This document shows positions 34,612 to 43,345 of a stretch of DNA of 60,170 nucleotides, in pieces (the first letter of the stretch is position 1; every line of letters begins with the position of its first letter). Below the pieces are notes generated by a model, which was not told the DNA's origin, did no database searches, and saw only the letters and a list, made by a program, of their open reading frames with translations. The DNA lies in contig MUGG01000222.1 in the NCBI GenBank assembly GCA_002148405.1, positions 1 to 60,170 of the forward strand. The letters run 5' to 3'. Source of the DNA: Alkalinema sp. CACIAM 70d (GTDB taxonomy: Bacteria > Cyanobacteriota > Cyanobacteriia > Leptolyngbyales > Leptolyngbyaceae). The position numbers were made by a program, and so were the translations under genes.

Positions 34612-36420
34612 ATGCGACTTTCTCAAATGCTGTTCGTCACCCTGCGCGAGGATCCGGCGGATGCAGAAATTCCCAGCCACAAGTTACTGGTGAGGGCGGG
34701 GTTTATTCGGCGGATTGGTAGCGGCCTCTACACCTACCTACCGCTGATGTGGCGGGTCTTGCAAAAGGTGTCCACCATCGTGCGCGAGGAAATGAACGCA
34801 GCTGGTGCCCAGGAATTGCTGATGCCCCAGTTGCAGCCCTCGGAACTCTGGAAAGAATCGGGCCGCTGGGATGTCTACACCAAAGCAGAAGGCATCATGT
34901 TTTCCCTGGTCGATCGCCAGGAGCGGGAAGTCGGCCTCGGCCCCACCCACGAAGAAGTCATCACCGCGATCGCGCGGGATATGGTGCGCTCCTACCGCCA
35001 GTTGCCCGTCAACTTGTACCAGATTCAAACCAAGTTCCGGGATGAAATTCGGCCCCGCTTTGGCCTGATGCGCGGTCGGGAATTCATCATGAAGGATTCC
35101 TATTCCTTCCACGTCGATGAAGCCAGCCTCAAAGACACCTATGCCAAAATGCACGATGCCTACTGCAACATTTTCCGGCGCAGTGGCCTCAAGTTCCGGG
35201 CAGTCGATGCAGATTCCGGCGCGATCGGCGGTTCTGGTTCCCAGGAGTTTATGGTGCTGGCGGAAGCGGGCGAAGATGAAGTGCTGTACACGGAAGATGG
35301 CAAATACGCTGCCAACGTGGAAAAGGCCATTTCCTTACCCATTGATGCAGTAGCGTCTAGCTTTACAAGCTTTGAAAAACGGGAAACACCTGGCACAGAC
35401 ACGATCGAAAAACTCTGCAAATTCCTAGATTGTTCCGCCACCCAGATCGTCAAGAACGTGCTCTACCAGGTGGTGTTTGACAATGGCGTGATTGCAGCGG
35501 CGATCGTCAGCATCCGCGCTGACCAAGACGTGAACGAAGTCAAATTGCAAAATGAACTGACTAAGTTAGCCGCAACTTACAAAGCTACGACGGTTATCGG
35601 ATTAACGGTACCGGAAGCCGAAGCCCAGAAGAAATGGACTGCGCAACCCTTACCGTTGGGCTATCTGTCCCCCGCGATCGGCGATGACTACCTGCAAAAG
35701 GCCGAGGGCATTGTGCCGCAGTTCATCCGGGTACTGGATCAAACCGCAGCGGATCTGCAAAACTTCGTCACAGGTGCCGATGAAGTCGGCTACCACGTCG
35801 TTGGAGCCAATTGGGGCAGCGATTTTGCCCAGCCCAAATTCGTCGTGGATGTGCGCAAAGCCCAAGCGGGCGATCGGGCTAGCCATAATGCCAGCCAAAC
35901 CCTGCAAACGGCGCGGGGCATTGAAGTAGGCCACATCTTCCAATTGGGTACCAAGTACTCCCAAGCCATGGGGGCAACCTTCACCAACGAACAGGGCGAA
36001 GATAAACCCTTCGTCATGGGCTGCTACGGCATTGGCGTATCCCGGTTAGCCCAGTCCGCCGTGGAGCAGTCCTACGACAAAGACGGCATCATCTGGCCCG
36101 TGGCGATCGCGCCCTACCATGCCGTGGTTGTGATTCCGAACATTAACGACGCCACCCAAGTGGAAACAGCGGAACGGCTCTACGCGGAACTCAATGCAGC
36201 CGGAGTCGAAACGATTCTGGACGATCGGGATGAACGGGCAGGCGTCAAATTCAAGGATTCCGAATTGATTGGCATTCCGTTCCGAGTCGTGACGGGGAAA
36301 GCCCTGAAGGAGGGCAAGGTGGAAGTGGTGAAACGCGCCACTAAGGAAGCCCAGGAATTGCTGGTGACGGAAGTGGTGGCGACGTTGAAGCAATGGGTGA
36401 TGGAGGCATTGACACAATAG
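34612..36420 (+). CDS. proS: Prolyl-tRNA synthetase
   Basis: This 602-residue class II synthetase charges tRNA-Pro. It is the bacterial-type enzyme: catalytic motif 1 near IGSGLYTYLPLMWRV (about residues 38-52), motif 2 in RFGLMRGREFIMKDSYSFH (about 147-165), and motif 3 in GCYGIGVSRL (about 471-480). The anticodon-binding domain is at about 505-600. Between motifs 2 and 3 lies the YbaK-like insertion (about 225-390, with LDCSATQIVKNVLY), which deacylates Ala-tRNA-Pro. Length and motif order are normal. It starts at ATG 34612 and appears monocistronic. Confidence 0.97.
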   Translation: MRLSQMLFVTLREDPADAEIPSHKLLVRAGFIRRIGSGLYTYLPLMWRVLQKVSTIVREEMNAAGAQELLMPQLQPSELWKESGRWDVYTKAEGIMFSLVDRQEREVGLGPTHEEVITAIARDMVRSYRQLPVNLYQIQTKFRDEIRPRFGLMRGREFIMKDSYSFHVDEASLKDTYAKMHDAYCNIFRRSGLKFRAVDADSGAIGGSGSQEFMVLAEAGEDEVLYTEDGKYAANVEKAISLPIDAVASSFTSFEKRETPGTDTIEKLCKFLDCSATQIVKNVLYQVVFDNGVIAAAIVSIRADQDVNEVKLQNELTKLAATYKATTVIGLTVPEAEAQKKWTAQPLPLGYLSPAIGDDYLQKAEGIVPQFIRVLDQTAADLQNFVTGADEVGYHVVGANWGSDFAQPKFVVDVRKAQAGDRASHNASQTLQTARGIEVGHIFQLGTKYSQAMGATFTNEQGEDKPFVMGCYGIGVSRLAQSAVEQSYDKDGIIWPVAIAPYHAVVVIPNINDATQVETAERLYAELNAAGVETILDDRDERAGVKFKDSELIGIPFRVVTGKALKEGKVEVVKRATKEAQELLVTEVVATLKQWVMEALTQ

Positions 36421-36690
36421 TTCTGTATAGCGTTTGTTCTAGCGCTGTATTAATGGAGTGAATTCATTCCCGATCGATGATTTCTAGCAATTCTTTCTAG
36501 TGGTTAGTTAGATGAATTGTGTTGTGTAGAGAGAATCGATCGGGATTACTTGTATGTACTGGCTTGAATTATGCAGTTTCTGGAACTTGGAAGGTTCTCG
36601 ACGCAATCTATAAGCAATCTATAAATGTCATATCAGTGTTGAGTGTTTTCTAATCAAAGAAGCGAAAGTATTCATCGTCAGCCTAATTGA

Positions 36691-36774
36691 GTGCGCTGGA
36701 GTCCACCAGTTCCGGTTTTGGGTTCGGAGTGGAAATACCTGAGCAAGATGAAGCGCGATCGAGCGGTGGAGTAA
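36691..36774 (+). pseudogene. 3' fragment of the cassette small-ORF family (copy C)
   Basis: The 27 codons VRWSPPVPVLGSEWKYLSKM then KRDRAVE and TAA align without gaps to the ends of copies A and B. A TGA immediately precedes the GTG, and no upstream homology is visible. It is more diverged than A and B are from each other, so it is an older remnant. Confidence 0.8.
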
Positions 36775-36794
36775 GGAGCGATCTCTAAAAACCT

Positions 36795-36827
36795 AAAAAC
36801 CAGAATTTTCTGAAAATCCCGGTTTTT
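36795..36827 (+). terminator. Decayed terminator after copy C
   Basis: AAAAACCAGAATTTT and AAAATCCCGGTTTTT resemble the perfect hairpin after copy A (10009-10040) with two mismatched pairs. This shows that the ORF and its terminator were copied together. Confidence 0.6.
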
Positions 36828-36897
36828 GGAGGATAGCGAAAAATTGTATGTAGATTGGATTGTTCCTAACTCCGATTTTTACAAAATGCCCAAGAAC

Positions 36898-39471
36898 TCA
36901 AAAACCTTTGTACTTAGCACCTTTAGCAGGATCAGACCAATCACAGATATAGCCCTTAGTTTCGGGTACAAACTGGTTCCAGGGCAATGGTTTCACAGCT
37001 TCCTTTGTTTCATAGATAATTTTGAAAAGACCATTATCTTGTACTTCTCCAATCCGAACAAACTTTGATAGATGATGATTAGTTTCTAGAGTAACTATTC
37101 CTTCGGGCGCATCAAAAGTCTGACCATAAGCGGCTTTCTTAACTTTTTCTAGATCATCTACGGTACCAGCTTTTTCTACAGCCTGTTTCCATAAATATAC
37201 TGCAATGTAAGCGGCCTCCATGGGGTCGTTCACAACTCGATCAGAGCCATATTTATTCTTAAAAGCTGACACAAACTTTTTATTGCTGGGAGTATTGACT
37301 GTTTGAAAATAGTTCCAAACAGCATAGTGACCTTTGAGATATTCCACACCGATCGCCTGCACTTCCTCTTCCGTAATACCAACAGACATCGTGGGATATT
37401 TATCGGGGGTCATGCCTGCATCTTGTAGCGCCTTAAAAAAAGCAACGTTGGTATCACCATTTAAGGTGTTATAAATGACGCCACCGCTCGGCAGTGCTAG
37501 TTTAATTTTGGAAATTATAGGGGTGATTTCAGTATTGCCGAGAGGAATGTAGTCTTCTCCAACCGCTGCACCACCTAGGGCTTTGAGTTGAGCTTTAATG
37601 ATCGTATTGGCGGTGCGGGGAAACACATAGTCCGATCCTACGAGGAAGAATTCCTTGCCCTTGTTTGCTAGCAACCACTGGACAGAGGGTTCAATTCCCT
37701 GGTTGGGTACAGCCCCTGTATAAAAGATATTTTTAGAGCATTCTTGCCCCTCGTACTGCACGGGATACCACAGCAGATGATTTTGGGATTCAAAGATAGG
37801 TATAACTGATTTACGGCTTGCCGAAGTCCAACAGCCAAAGACAGTTGCTACTCGGTCTCGAATAATGAGTTTCTTTGCTTTTTCTGCAAAAGTTGGCCAA
37901 TCTGAAGCACCATCTTCGGTAATGGGTTCAATTTGATTTCCCAGAACCCCTCCAGCACTATTGATTTCTTCGATCGCCAACAGTTCAGCATCTACAACAC
38001 TTTTTTCGGAAATCGCCATCGTGCCACTGAGGGAATGCAGAATTCCAACTTTGATGCTCCCCCCATTACCCACAGGCGTTTGACTAGACGAATCCGTTTT
38101 AGGATGGGGGGTTTGGGTCGAAGATGAAGGTATAGGACTTGGAGATGATGGTTTTGGAGACTGATAAGGTTGTTCAGATTTCGGCCATCGTGCAAGTACT
38201 AACGTTCCAACCAAGCCAGCCCCACCAAATCCTGCAACGGTCAAGAACTTTCTGCGCGTCCACTGAGGCAGTCTTACCTCAGGCAGTCTCACCTGGACTT
38301 GAGGCTTCCTTGGTGGAGAAGTCGGTCTAGGTTCAGCGACCTGGACTTTCGGTTGTGGGGTCGGAATTGGCACAGGTACAGGCTCCGGCACGGTCTGGGG
38401 AACCACGTGCGGTACCTTCGCCAAAATCGGCTCCACATCCTCATCCCGCAGATTCAACATCCGCTGAAATTCCCGTAATTGCCCCAAAACCCGATCGGGC
38501 ATCCCCCCATAGTGCTGCACCACCTCCTGCACCGCCGCCCCAAACTCCCGCAAATTATCCCGCCGCTCCCGATGGGGCTTCAGCACCGCCGCCTCAATCT
38601 CCCGCGTCTGCTCCTCCGTCAACCCCAAATCCAACCGCAACCGATTCAAAATCCGCCGACCAATCAGCCCAATCTCCCCCTCCTCAATGGACTGCTCCAC
38701 CCGCTTGCGATAGCGCAACACCGGATCATCCGCCGCCGCCCGCGCAATCACAATCTGCTCCCCATCCCGCGCCGCATAGATCTCCGGCCTCATCGCCGGA
38801 GCCGCCGTCTGCACCTTCTCCCGCACATAGTCATGCAACGGCCTCATCGCAATCTCCGAAGCCCCCTCCGGAGCGGCAGCCCCCGTCCGTAGCCCCTCCA
38901 CCAGATAGCGCGTATACACCGACAAATCTTCCCCTTCCTGCTCCAGCGCATACTTCGTCGAAGTCGCTGCCGTCAGTACTGCCCGTCCCTCACCGCCCAG
39001 TTGCCCCCGGATATCCACCTGCTCAGCATCCATCGCCAAAAAGCCATCCGGAAACGCCCCACTAAAGCAGCAATCCAAAATCGCCACCTGCCGCCGACAG
39101 AGCGAATTCGCCATCACCTTCAGCACCAACTTGGCATCCACCGCCGTCCCAATATTCAGCGACCCATTCTGAAATAACTCCGTCTCCCGAGTCGCAAAAT
39201 AAAAATCCCCACTCAGATCCTTCACCCCATGCCCCGTGAAGTAAAACAACAGCAAATCATCCTTCTGGGCACGGGCAAACACCTCCCCCACCTGCCGCTG
39301 CATCGTCCCCACATCCGGATTCAACAGCGGAATCACCTCATCAAAGCCCCCCACTTGGGGATTTTCCAGCACCTCCCGCAGTGCCGCCACTCCATTCGCC
39401 GGACAGCGCAACGGCTTCAATCCCGCCCCAAACTCGCCCACCCCAATCAGCAGCGCAATTTTCTTCGCCAT
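36898..39471 (-). CDS. Caspase-like peptidase fused to a urea-receptor-like substrate-binding domain
   Basis: This is an 857-residue fusion. Residues 1-240 are a C14 caspase-fold peptidase, with H81 in FTGHGV and C135 in LDCCFSG. Residues about 245-345 are a helical EF-like module (EQSIEEGEIGLIGRRIL, LGLTEEQTREIEAAVL) common beside cyanobacterial effectors. A Pro-rich linker follows, then RRKFLTVAGFGGAGLVGTLV near 410-430, which could be a membrane anchor or Tat-like signal. Residues about 465-857 are a periplasmic binding domain of the UrtA/amide-receptor family (KVGILHSLSGTMAISE, NSAGGVLGNQIEPI, GCWTSASRKSVIPIF). The binding domain has lower GC than the peptidase part. The layout suggests an external receptor controlling a cytoplasmic protease. 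It starts 2 bp after the small partner gene. Confidence 0.85.
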   Translation of the reverse strand: MAKKIALLIGVGEFGAGLKPLRCPANGVAALREVLENPQVGGFDEVIPLLNPDVGTMQRQVGEVFARAQKDDLLLFYFTGHGVKDLSGDFYFATRETELFQNGSLNIGTAVDAKLVLKVMANSLCRRQVAILDCCFSGAFPDGFLAMDAEQVDIRGQLGGEGRAVLTAATSTKYALEQEGEDLSVYTRYLVEGLRTGAAAPEGASEIAMRPLHDYVREKVQTAAPAMRPEIYAARDGEQIVIARAAADDPVLRYRKRVEQSIEEGEIGLIGRRILNRLRLDLGLTEEQTREIEAAVLKPHRERRDNLREFGAAVQEVVQHYGGMPDRVLGQLREFQRMLNLRDEDVEPILAKVPHVVPQTVPEPVPVPIPTPQPKVQVAEPRPTSPPRKPQVQVRLPEVRLPQWTRRKFLTVAGFGGAGLVGTLVLARWPKSEQPYQSPKPSSPSPIPSSSTQTPHPKTDSSSQTPVGNGGSIKVGILHSLSGTMAISEKSVVDAELLAIEEINSAGGVLGNQIEPITEDGASDWPTFAEKAKKLIIRDRVATVFGCWTSASRKSVIPIFESQNHLLWYPVQYEGQECSKNIFYTGAVPNQGIEPSVQWLLANKGKEFFLVGSDYVFPRTANTIIKAQLKALGGAAVGEDYIPLGNTEITPIISKIKLALPSGGVIYNTLNGDTNVAFFKALQDAGMTPDKYPTMSVGITEEEVQAIGVEYLKGHYAVWNYFQTVNTPSNKKFVSAFKNKYGSDRVVNDPMEAAYIAVYLWKQAVEKAGTVDDLEKVKKAAYGQTFDAPEGIVTLETNHHLSKFVRIGEVQDNGLFKIIYETKEAVKPLPWNQFVPETKGYICDWSDPAKGAKYKGF

Positions 39472-39473
39472 CC

Positions 39474-39863
39474 CTAATCCTCAGCCAACTTTTTTGCGGC
39501 TGCTAACAGTTTATCCAGCGTTGCATCCAATTCTTCCGGTCGCACATTTTCCACGCTAAACTTGCGCCCATTTGCCTCCACCGTAAAATTAATCGGCTTC
39601 CCCGGAATGCGATCGCGCACAATCCGCACAACCTTCTGCAAATTCGCAAAATTCACCTCCGCCTGTAGTAGCCCCAACAGCCACGCCGCCCCCATGCCCC
39701 CCTCCGGCACCTCGGGATCCGCCACTCGTTGCACCTGCGTCACCTCCTCCAGTTCCCGCAACTCCTGCAACTGCGCCACCGTAAACCGCTCCTGTAGTTC
39801 CTCCGGTAAATCCGCATCCGCCCCATGCCAATCGATCGTTAACCACAGCATCCCTTCAGCCAT
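39474..39863 (-). CDS. Small effector-partner protein, EACC1-like
   Basis: This 129-residue soluble protein starts at ATG 39863 (MAEGMLWLTI; an upstream frame extension to 39911 is unlikely). The order resembles the effector-associated constant component EACC1 seen beside trypsin/caspase effectors: an N-terminal strand, the helix TVAQLQELRELEEV, a VQRVADPEVPEGGMGA segment, then the helix NLQKVVRIVRDRI and strand pair INFTVEANGRKFSVENV, with a final helix. It is the first gene of the leftward operon, 2 bp upstream of the caspase-receptor gene, so the two are surely co-expressed. Its role may be adaptor or inhibitor. The family assignment is by eye and moderate. Confidence 0.65.
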   Translation of the reverse strand: MAEGMLWLTIDWHGADADLPEELQERFTVAQLQELRELEEVTQVQRVADPEVPEGGMGAAWLLGLLQAEVNFANLQKVVRIVRDRIPGKPINFTVEANGRKFSVENVRPEELDATLDKLLAAAKKLAED

Positions 39864-39959
39864 ACCGCCTCCCGTAGAATTCTTTTTCCACAGTATACGC
39901 AGTCCTTCCAAAAACAGAATTGGCTGTGGTCAAGGGATCTTAAGCCCCATCCCTAAAAA

Positions 39960-40181
39960 TTACGCTGCTGCAAAACTAGCCGCCACCGGAGGCACTTCCC
40001 CACTTGCCTCCCAAGCCTCCAAGCAAGCTGCAATACAATCCTGCGCCATCATCAGCGCTTCTTCATAGGTCTTACCCGCCGTACAAGGCTGCATCACCCG
40101 ACCCACAAACTCCGGAATCGTCACCAGAAATAACTGATCCGCCTCAGACCACTGAATCAAAATACTGTAGCGATAATTCAT
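39960..40181 (-). CDS. HicB-like protein without HicA
   Basis: This 73-residue protein has the HicB partial RNase H-like fold: YRYSILIQWSEADQLFLVTIPEF, the GKTYEEALMMAQDCI helix and a C-terminal VPPV tail. In complete systems HicB neutralises the HicA mRNA interferase. No HicA-like ORF lies on either side (the neighbours are the EACC1-like gene and a MazF-type pair), so this is a solitary HicB. The usual DNA-binding C-terminal domain is absent, as in short HicB forms. Confidence 0.85.
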   Translation of the reverse strand: MNYRYSILIQWSEADQLFLVTIPEFVGRVMQPCTAGKTYEEALMMAQDCIAACLEAWEASGEVPPVAASFAAA

Positions 40182-40325
40182 ACATCTTCTCCGAAGTATG
40201 TGACTTGCTAAATGTTGACTTCAGGGCTGTAGCGTCCCAATTCCCCCCAAAACGATCGATCTACAGATCTACAATAGTAAAGAACAGGAACAAACAGCCC
40301 ATTGCTGTTATCTCCAAATCATCCT

Positions 40326-40550
40326 ATGCAGCATAAATTAGTCAACCTTGCCTACGAAATTGACCTACAAGTGGGTGAAACTTTCACCATTCCCGAAGCT
40401 ATTCTGAAAAGTTTAGAAGCGGGACGCTGGCGTATCACAATTACCCCCATAGACGACCAAGCATCACCCGCCACTCGTAGCCACGATGCCTTTCTAAATG
40501 GCTACGCACCGGAAGACGAGGGACTATATGATGACTATCCGACCCGGTGA
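40326..40550 (+). CDS. Putative antitoxin of a MazF-like pair
   Basis: This 74-residue protein starts at ATG 40326, MQHKLVNLAYEIDLQVGETF. A short beta region with TIPEAILKSLEAGRWRITI is followed by an acidic tail (DAFLNGYAPEDEGLYDDYPTR), as expected of a toxin-wrapping antitoxin. It overlaps the MazF-like gene by 23 bp. I do not recognise its DNA-binding family; the role is inferred from size, acidity and position. Confidence 0.65.
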   Translation: MQHKLVNLAYEIDLQVGETFTIPEAILKSLEAGRWRITITPIDDQASPATRSHDAFLNGYAPEDEGLYDDYPTR

Positions 40551-40857
40551 TCTGTGGCTTGCAGAAATTCCCTTCACCCAAGGATTAGCATCCAAAAGAC
40601 GACCCGTGTTGGTGTTGTGGCTAGATGGGAGCGACGTCGTTGTGGCAGTAATAACCTCTGCACTACCTCGCACAATCACAGATGTTGTACTACAAGATTG
40701 GCAAGCAAGTGGTTTGAGAGTTGCTTCAACAGTCCGCTTATCTCGCCTAGATTGCTTAGAAAGATCCCTGCTCCTCACCAAGATTGGTAAAATTTCCCAG
40801 CAAGACGCGAGGACAATAAATCAGGTTTGGCATCAGCAAATTAAGCCGGGATTTTAA
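40528..40857 (+). CDS. MazF/PemK-family toxin
   Basis: This 109-residue mRNA-interferase-type protein starts at ATG 40528 (a second ATG follows at 40531). Family marks are RPGDLWLAEIPF at the N-terminus (basic active-site loop region), KRRPVLVLWLDG, the VAVITSALPR strand and the VRLSRLDCLERSLLLTKIGKI segment, which corresponds to the conserved Ser/Thr-containing dimer strand. The upstream antitoxin gene overlaps it. The GAGGGA 6 nt upstream is a suitable Shine-Dalgarno. The frame is intact. Confidence 0.82.
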   Translation: MMTIRPGDLWLAEIPFTQGLASKRRPVLVLWLDGSDVVVAVITSALPRTITDVVLQDWQASGLRVASTVRLSRLDCLERSLLLTKIGKISQQDARTINQVWHQQIKPGF

Positions 40858-41016
40858 ATTTCTTGTCGTAAGAATAAGACCCGCAGCATTCTTGCAAGAT
40901 CCCAGAGATCCTAACCAGGATCCCAGCGAACTGTCGATCGGCGGCCTCCGTCTCGTAAAATAGGAGATTGCAAAGACCCATAACTGCAACCCATAGCAAA
41001 AGGACTTCAATCATTC

Positions 41017-41547
41017 ATGGATATCCAGGAGTTTTTTCAAAAATCCGCTGGCCGCTGGTCTTCCATCAAAAGTAACCACCACGTAGACGTTACTCAGCAA
41101 CAAAGCGGCAAATCCACCCTCGAAATGCAACTCCTGGAACCCAGCGATGCCGCGATCGCCCAACTCTGCGAAAAACAAGGGGTTAGCCCCAGCCAAATTA
41201 CCTGCGCCGCCCGAGTCCAGTGGGACGGCTTCGTAGAAGGCGAAACCAGCAACCAAAAAGGCTCCCTTGTCATGGCCGCGATCGCCCACCCCGACGATCA
41301 ACGACAAGGCAAACTCCTCCGCGCGATCGGTAACTTCGGCGTTCCTGCCCTGGCTGGCGAATTTGCCTTTGGTGAAAACAACGAAATCACCATCACTACC
41401 GAACAGGAAGGCCTGCTCACCGTCGAACGCATCTGGTACGAAAGCGATAACGTCCGTATGCGCCACAGCAAAATCCATCGCCCCGACGGCACCAGCAGCG
41501 TCACCTTCTGCTCCGAAGTTCGGCTGATTAGCGCCCCTGCCAAATAA
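41017..41547 (+). CDS. S-type phycobiliprotein lyase (CpcS/CpeS family)
   Basis: This 176-residue lipocalin-fold lyase attaches phycocyanobilin or a related bilin to cysteine 84 of phycobiliprotein subunits. The start MDIQEFFQKSAGRWSSIKS is characteristic, as are ITCAARVQWDGF, the GKLLRAIG segment and the closing ERIWYESDNVRMRHSKI then FCSEVRLI strands. The length is normal for CpcS/CpeS/CpcU; I cannot separate these subtypes by eye. It is cytoplasmic, acting before phycobilisome assembly. It is transcribed alone and converges with purF, with a shared terminator between them. Confidence 0.9.
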   Translation: MDIQEFFQKSAGRWSSIKSNHHVDVTQQQSGKSTLEMQLLEPSDAAIAQLCEKQGVSPSQITCAARVQWDGFVEGETSNQKGSLVMAAIAHPDDQRQGKLLRAIGNFGVPALAGEFAFGENNEITITTEQEGLLTVERIWYESDNVRMRHSKIHRPDGTSSVTFCSEVRLISAPAK

Positions 41548-41570
41548 TCTGGAAATCCCCCGACAATCAC

Positions 41571-41631
41571 AAAAAGAGCGTAACTCGGTTGGAACTCAGT
41601 GTAATTTCCATATCCGAACTACGCTCTTTTT
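41571..41631. terminator. Bidirectional terminator between lyase and purF genes
   Basis: AAAAAGAGCGTA (41571-41582) is the exact complement of TACGCTCTTTTT (41620-41631), across a 37-nt loop. U-runs are present for both directions of this convergent pair. Confidence 0.85.
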
Positions 41632-41661
41632 CAATGACTCGTTTTGAATCGCTAGTTGTGT

Positions 41662-43146
41662 TTAAACCGTTGCCTCTTCCAACATTAGCTTCGATCGCTT
41701 CAGCATTTCTGGAACTTCGATCGGATACTTACCCGTAAAGCAAGCCGAACAGAAATTCCCTGTATCCTGTAGCGTTGTCTCCAGCATTCCCTCTAGCGAT
41801 AAATAGGCCAGCGAATCGACGCCAATTTGCTCAGCAATTTCCTCGACGGACTTCGTTGCTGCAATCAAGTGATCCTGACTATCGGTATCGATGCCGTAGA
41901 AACAAGGATGGGTCACCGGCGGCGAAGAAATCCGCATGTGCACTTCCGTCGCACCCGCATCCCGCAACGCCTTAACAATCTTGCGGCTCGTCGTCCCCCG
42001 CACGATCGAATCATCCACGATGATCACCCGCTTGCCTAGCAGCACATCCTTCAATGGGTTGAGCTTCATCCGAATCCCTGACTCCCGCATTGACTGGGTT
42101 GGCTGAATAAACGTCCGCCCCACATAGCGATTCTTAATCAACCCTTCCGCATAGGGAATCCCCGACGCCTGGGAAAAGCCGATCGCCGCAGGGACCCCAG
42201 AATCCGGCACCGCAATCACAATATCTGCGTCCACCGTGGATTCCTTCGCCAACTGCCGCCCAATGCGCATCCGGTAGCTATATAAGCTCTCCTCATGCAC
42301 CGTACTGTCGGGCCGCGCAAAGTAGATCATTTCAAAAATGCACAACTTGCGGTGGCTCTCCGCCCAGCGTAGCGAAGTTAGTCCCGCTGCCGTAATGCAG
42401 ACCAATTCCCCCGGTTCCACATCCCGGATGTAAGTTGCACCAATGATGTCCAAGGCACAGGTTTCCGAAGCCAAGACATAGCGTGCCGGAGTGCTGTAGC
42501 CTTCGCGGGGCAGGGTGCCAATCACCAACGGACGCACCCCGTTAGGATCGCGCGTGCCATACAGCGCCCCCGGTGTCCCGATTACCAGGCTAAACGCCCC
42601 CGTCGATCGCTTACAGGCTGTGATAATCGCATCCTGCCACTCCTGCCCGTCATTCACCGCCTCTCCGATCGCTACCGCAATCATTTCCGAGTCAGTGGTC
42701 GTTTGCAAATCATGGTCGCGTTCTAGCAGTTGCGCTTGCAAGTCCGCCGTATTCACCAGGTTGCCATTGTGGGCCAAGGCAACCGGGCCGAGACGTGTTT
42801 TGACTACCGCTGGCTGGGCATTCACTACCCGGCTGGAACCCGTCGTGGAATAGCGGGTGTGCCCCACGGCCAAATCCCCCGGCAATTCCGCAATAATCGA
42901 TTCATTAAACACCTGAGTCACAAGGCCCATGTCCTTATGGAGATGCACCGTCTCCCCTTCAAAGGTCGCAATCCCTGCGGACTCCTGACCTCGGTGTTGG
43001 AGCGCGAATAATCCAAAGTAGGCAAACTTTGCAACGGCCTCGTGGGGTGCATAGACCCCAAAGACCCCACAGGCTTCCTCCGGCTTGTCCGGGCGATCGT
43101 GAAGTGGGTCATCGGAATGGTCAAACAAGTCTTCGGTCGGCATCAT
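41662..43146 (-). CDS. purF: Amidophosphoribosyltransferase
   Basis: This 494-residue enzyme catalyses the first committed step of purine synthesis, making phosphoribosylamine from PRPP and glutamine. A 25-residue propeptide precedes the catalytic Cys26 (EEACGVFGVYAP), and the Ntn glutaminase domain follows (QHRGQESAGIA). The phosphoribosyltransferase domain has the PRPP loop VIIVDDSIVRGTT near residue 370. Cysteines for a 4Fe-4S cluster are present as in the Bacillus-type enzyme (ETCALD, HPCFYG, FCSACF). It lies 199 bp downstream of purL on the same strand, a common purLF order that suggests coordinated expression. Confidence 0.97.
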   Translation of the reverse strand: MMPTEDLFDHSDDPLHDRPDKPEEACGVFGVYAPHEAVAKFAYFGLFALQHRGQESAGIATFEGETVHLHKDMGLVTQVFNESIIAELPGDLAVGHTRYSTTGSSRVVNAQPAVVKTRLGPVALAHNGNLVNTADLQAQLLERDHDLQTTTDSEMIAVAIGEAVNDGQEWQDAIITACKRSTGAFSLVIGTPGALYGTRDPNGVRPLVIGTLPREGYSTPARYVLASETCALDIIGATYIRDVEPGELVCITAAGLTSLRWAESHRKLCIFEMIYFARPDSTVHEESLYSYRMRIGRQLAKESTVDADIVIAVPDSGVPAAIGFSQASGIPYAEGLIKNRYVGRTFIQPTQSMRESGIRMKLNPLKDVLLGKRVIIVDDSIVRGTTSRKIVKALRDAGATEVHMRISSPPVTHPCFYGIDTDSQDHLIAATKSVEEIAEQIGVDSLAYLSLEGMLETTLQDTGNFCSACFTGKYPIEVPEMLKRSKLMLEEATV

Positions 43147-43345
43147 AATCGATCACCTATGGATGTCCAGAGTAGAGCGGTTAGAAACACGGGTCAGCAA
43201 CGTTAGCAGAATTGCGATTATCCAAACGTTAAGGGTTCCTTAATAATCGCATATGGGCAGAGATTCGGCATGCCACCGGATGGATGAAATCTCCCCTCTC
43301 TACCCAGTTCTCATCCTAAACGTCCGAGTTGTCGATGGAATTCGT

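Larger units (their letters stand above)
36421..36897. other. Spacer between proS and caspase gene with cassette remnant
   Basis: This 477-bp AT-rich spacer contains the 3' remnant of a cassette ORF (36691-36774) and its decayed terminator (36795-36827). No trace of the cassette promoter or leader is visible upstream of the remnant. A rightward frame at 36826-37068 runs into the antisense of the caspase gene and is not a gene. Confidence 0.6.

Noticed and set aside
38355..39065. Rightward 236-codon Pro/Ala-rich ORF
   Set aside because: Antisense shadow of the GC-rich caspase-coding region; composition is explained by the opposite strand's codons.
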